A stretch of 7,717 nucleotides of DNA, taken from positions 1 to 7,717 of the forward strand of contig JADFPM010000126.1 of NCBI GenBank assembly GCA_022562335.1. Reading direction: 5' to 3'. Source of the stretch: Chloroflexota bacterium. GTDB taxonomy: Bacteria; Chloroflexota; Dehalococcoidia; Lucifugimonadales; UBA3495. This document shows, piece after piece, positions 5,722 to 7,717 of the stretch (positions within the stretch are counted from its first letter, which is position 1; each line of letters starts with the position of its first letter). A program made the translations under genes and the position numbers. The notes under the pieces were generated by a model, which was not told the DNA's origin, ran no database searches, and worked only from the letters and a program-made list of their open reading frames with translations.

Positions 5722-6942
5722 ATGGCCCAACAGCTTTGCATATCATCGGATTCCCACGTTGTGGAGTCGGCCGAGTTCTTCCATCCCCTGGAGAAGCTCT
5801 TCGGCGACAGGGCCCCGAAGATGGTCACCGTGGACCCGGCCAGGGGCCCCCAACTCTCCCTGGGCAACGGCAAGCTGGGCATCGGCCTATCGGGGTTTTT
5901 CATGCAGAACGTCGATTTCACCACTCCCGAAGCCATCGAGATGCGGAAGCTGGGTTACGAACTGGCGCGGCCGGGGTGCTACGACGTGGTTGAGCGTCTC
6001 AAAGATCAGGAACTGGACGGGATAAACGCCGAGATCATATATCCCAGCGTGATATTCAACATTTATCAGATCGAAGACCTGGACATCGTCAAGGCGTCCT
6101 TCTCTCTGTACAACGACTGGGTGGCCGACTACTGCAAAGGCGCGCCGGACCGGCTCTTTCCCCTGGCCAGCATCCAGCTTTTCGACCTGGACGAGGCCGT
6201 CAAGGAGATGGAGCGCTCCAAGAAGCTGGGCCACGTGGGCGTTTCCGTCGCGGCCACGGCGCCGCCGGACAAGCTCTACTCCGACCCCTTTTACAACAAG
6301 TTCTGGGAGGCGGCCCAGGCCATGGAGATGCCCATCAACTGGCACATCTTCACCGGGGCCACCGAGAACCACGGGCTGCCGTTCCGGCAGGGGGGCAGCG
6401 CCCTGTCATTCGCCGGGGTCATGTTCACCGTGGCCGATATCATCCAGTCCGGCGTTTGCGAGCGATATCCCGGCTTGAGGTTCGTGGTCACCGAGTTTGA
6501 GACCGGCTGGGTGGGCATGATGTTGAAACGCCTGGACTGGGCTTATATCCGGGGCGGCGGCGAGAAGGTCTTCGGTTTGCCCCTGTTGCCCAGCGAGTAC
6601 TGGCGCCGCAACTTCCGGGTCACCTTTGAAGACGACCCGTTGGGCATCATGACCCGGGACTTCATCGGCACCGAGACCATGATGTGGGGCAGCGATTATC
6701 CCCACGGCGACTCGGTCTTCCCCCATTCCATGCAGGTGCTCAGTGAGATACTATCCGACTGCACGCCGGAAGAGCGCTATCAGATGACGGTGAAAAACGT
6801 GGTAGAGCTGTACAAGCTGCCCTTCCAGTTGGAAGGACCGGACCAGGCCACGATCAACTCGATCCCCACGCCCGAAGTGAAGACGTGGCGAAACGCCATG
6901 CCCTCCAGGGCCATGTTGACGGGAGCGGCATCGGGAGACTAG
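5722..6942 (+). CDS. Amidohydrolase family 2 protein, DxHxxE type (ACMSD/decarboxylase-like)
   Basis: Predicted metal-dependent TIM-barrel enzyme of 406 aa. Visible: the strand-1 motif S-D10-S-H12-V-V-E15; the strand-5 histidine in INWH208-IF; VTE258-FETGW, where many relatives have a histidine but this subgroup keeps glutamate (compare the common ESGxGW); and M-M-W-G-S-D325-Y-P-H328-G-D-S near the C terminus, giving the catalytic aspartate. This is the pattern of the Amidohydro_2 branch containing non-oxidative decarboxylases (aminocarboxymuconate semialdehyde, 5-carboxyvanillate and gamma-resorcylate types) and many uncharacterised hydrolases. No signal peptide. The start is clear: AAGGAGA at 5708-5714 lies eight bases before the ATG. 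It is unlike the shorter amidohydrolase at 1874-2692 in length and motifs, so the two are not a recent duplication. A decarboxylase or hydrolase role on a cyclic acid is an inference. Confidence 0.92.
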   Translation: MAQQLCISSDSHVVESAEFFHPLEKLFGDRAPKMVTVDPARGPQLSLGNGKLGIGLSGFFMQNVDFTTPEAIEMRKLGYELARPGCYDVVERLKDQELDGINAEIIYPSVIFNIYQIEDLDIVKASFSLYNDWVADYCKGAPDRLFPLASIQLFDLDEAVKEMERSKKLGHVGVSVAATAPPDKLYSDPFYNKFWEAAQAMEMPINWHIFTGATENHGLPFRQGGSALSFAGVMFTVADIIQSGVCERYPGLRFVVTEFETGWVGMMLKRLDWAYIRGGGEKVFGLPLLPSEYWRRNFRVTFEDDPLGIMTRDFIGTETMMWGSDYPHGDSVFPHSMQVLSEILSDCTPEERYQMTVKNVVELYKLPFQLEGPDQATINSIPTPEVKTWRNAMPSRAMLTGAASGD

Positions 6943-6994
6943 CAGCGCCCAGCGGGTATATCCGGAACCAGATTCCACCGGTTGGTTAAATCCC

Positions 6995-7002
6995 AAGGGG
7001 GG
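6995..7002 (+). promoter_or_regulatory. Ribosome binding site for the TTG start of the LLM gene
   Basis: AAGGGGGG lies four bases before TTG at 7007-7009. Together with the (M)QIGVQF start of the protein it supports TTG as the true start codon. Confidence 0.55.
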
Positions 7003-7006
7003 ATAA

Positions 7007-7717
7007 TTGCAGATCGGCGTTCAGTTCCACCTACCGACCTATAAAGACCATCCAGTCCCAGAATTGGTGTCTTTGGGAAAGACCGCCAAGGCCGGCGGCG
7101 TCACCCAGATCTGGGTCACCGACAACCTCCAAAGCCGCAATGCCTTCGTGGTGTTGGCGGCCATGGCGTCCAATATACCCATCAACCTGGGCACCGCCGT
7201 CACGGTCCAGTATTTCCGGAACCCGGTGGACCTGGCCGACTCGGTGGCCGCCATCAGCGAGATCATGGACGGCGATGAGTTCAGCGTCGGCCTGGCCCGG
7301 GGGAATGGCAACACGCCAAACCTGGTCAACTCGCCCAAGCCCATCACCATGTTGCGCCAGACCGCCCAATGCCTGAGACGTTTGCTCGACGGCGAGACGG
7401 TGAGGTTCGAAGAATACCCGGCCCTGGCGTCTTACTTCAACTTCAATCCCGATCATGCTTTTGTCTTGAACTTCAAGCCCAAAACGCCCATCCGGCTGTA
7501 CTGCGGAGGCAACGGGCCTTTGAGCCTGGCCGTGGGCGGAGAGACAATGGACGGCCTGATCTACGGCGGCGAATTCAAAGCCGTGGCCGGGGCCGGCAGG
7601 ATGGCCGAGGCGTTAGAAACATTCCAACACGCCGCGGAGACGGCCGGCAACGGTAACGGCCAGCCCAAGATCGCCGAGATAAAACTCTCCGTTTCCAAAG
7701 ACGAATCGGCCGCCAGG
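7007..7717 (+). CDS. LLM-class flavin-dependent oxidoreductase (luciferase-like), 3' end cut by window
   Basis: Uninterrupted frame of 237 codons running off the right edge, about two thirds of a usual 330-350 aa luciferase-like (PF00296) enzyme. These are TIM-barrel oxidoreductases or monooxygenases using FMNH2 or coenzyme F420. Visible: N terminus (M)QIGVQFHLP, matching the usual first strand; LGTAVTVQYFRNPVDLAD; EIMDGDEFSVGLARGNGN in place of the usual S-x-GR-x-x-LGLG segment; LRRLLDGETVRFE; and PIRLYCGGNGPLSLAVGG followed by DGLIYGG, the usual late-barrel segment. The start is a TTG with a strong ribosome site (AAGGGGGG at 6995-7002); no ATG or GTG gives a full first strand. It follows the second amidohydrolase by 64 bases, consistent with co-transcription. 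FMN versus F420 use and the substrate cannot be decided. Confidence 0.88.
   Translation, partial: MQIGVQFHLPTYKDHPVPELVSLGKTAKAGGVTQIWVTDNLQSRNAFVVLAAMASNIPINLGTAVTVQYFRNPVDLADSVAAISEIMDGDEFSVGLARGNGNTPNLVNSPKPITMLRQTAQCLRRLLDGETVRFEEYPALASYFNFNPDHAFVLNFKPKTPIRLYCGGNGPLSLAVGGETMDGLIYGGEFKAVAGAGRMAEALETFQHAAETAGNGNGQPKIAEIKLSVSKDESAAR

Overview
The window is a GC-rich stretch carrying six genes, all on the plus strand, with strong G/C bias at third codon positions. Five genes are complete and the sixth runs off the right edge. They encode, in order: a Rieske non-heme iron oxygenase alpha subunit, a TIM-barrel amidohydrolase, an alpha/beta-hydrolase of the BD-FAE esterase type, a thiamine-diphosphate enzyme related to acetolactate synthase, a second and different amidohydrolase, and a luciferase-like flavin-dependent oxidoreductase. 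I see no tRNA, rRNA, CRISPR array, transposase or integrase.

The organism cannot be named from the sequence alone. Rieske oxygenases, amidohydrolases, LLM flavin enzymes and ALS-like thiamine enzymes packed together, with palindromic intergenic repeats, remind me of SAR202-type or other Chloroflexota genomes. A soil or marine proteobacterium is also possible. This is inference from gene content.

Layout: 1-319 has no convincing gene but holds several inverted repeats, one copy of a dispersed repeat, and an AT-rich promoter-like patch before the oxygenase. The oxygenase (320-1768) is followed by a probable hairpin terminator, then the first amidohydrolase (1874-2692) and the esterase (2782-3591). 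The 264-base gap at 3592-3855 holds a 22-bp palindrome overlapping a good -10 hexamer and the second repeat copy. The thiamine enzyme (3856-5562), a nested CCCTCACCC-type palindrome, the second amidohydrolase (5722-6942) and the LLM oxidoreductase (from a TTG at 7007) complete the window.

As a group the enzymes could oxidise, hydrolyse, decarboxylate and cleave an aromatic or cyclic carboxylated compound: oxygenation or O-demethylation, ester or lactone hydrolysis, amidohydrolase-type decarboxylation or hydrolysis, and thiamine-dependent 2-oxoacid chemistry. The mix resembles the kinds of enzymes used for lignin-derived biaryls (Rieske demethylase, amidohydrolase-fold hydrolase/decarboxylase), but no substrate can be assigned. 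No ferredoxin or ferredoxin reductase for the oxygenase lies in the window. The points most worth checking are the unusual iron-site spacing in the oxygenase, the altered metal ligands of the first amidohydrolase, and the palindromic promoter before the thiamine enzyme.
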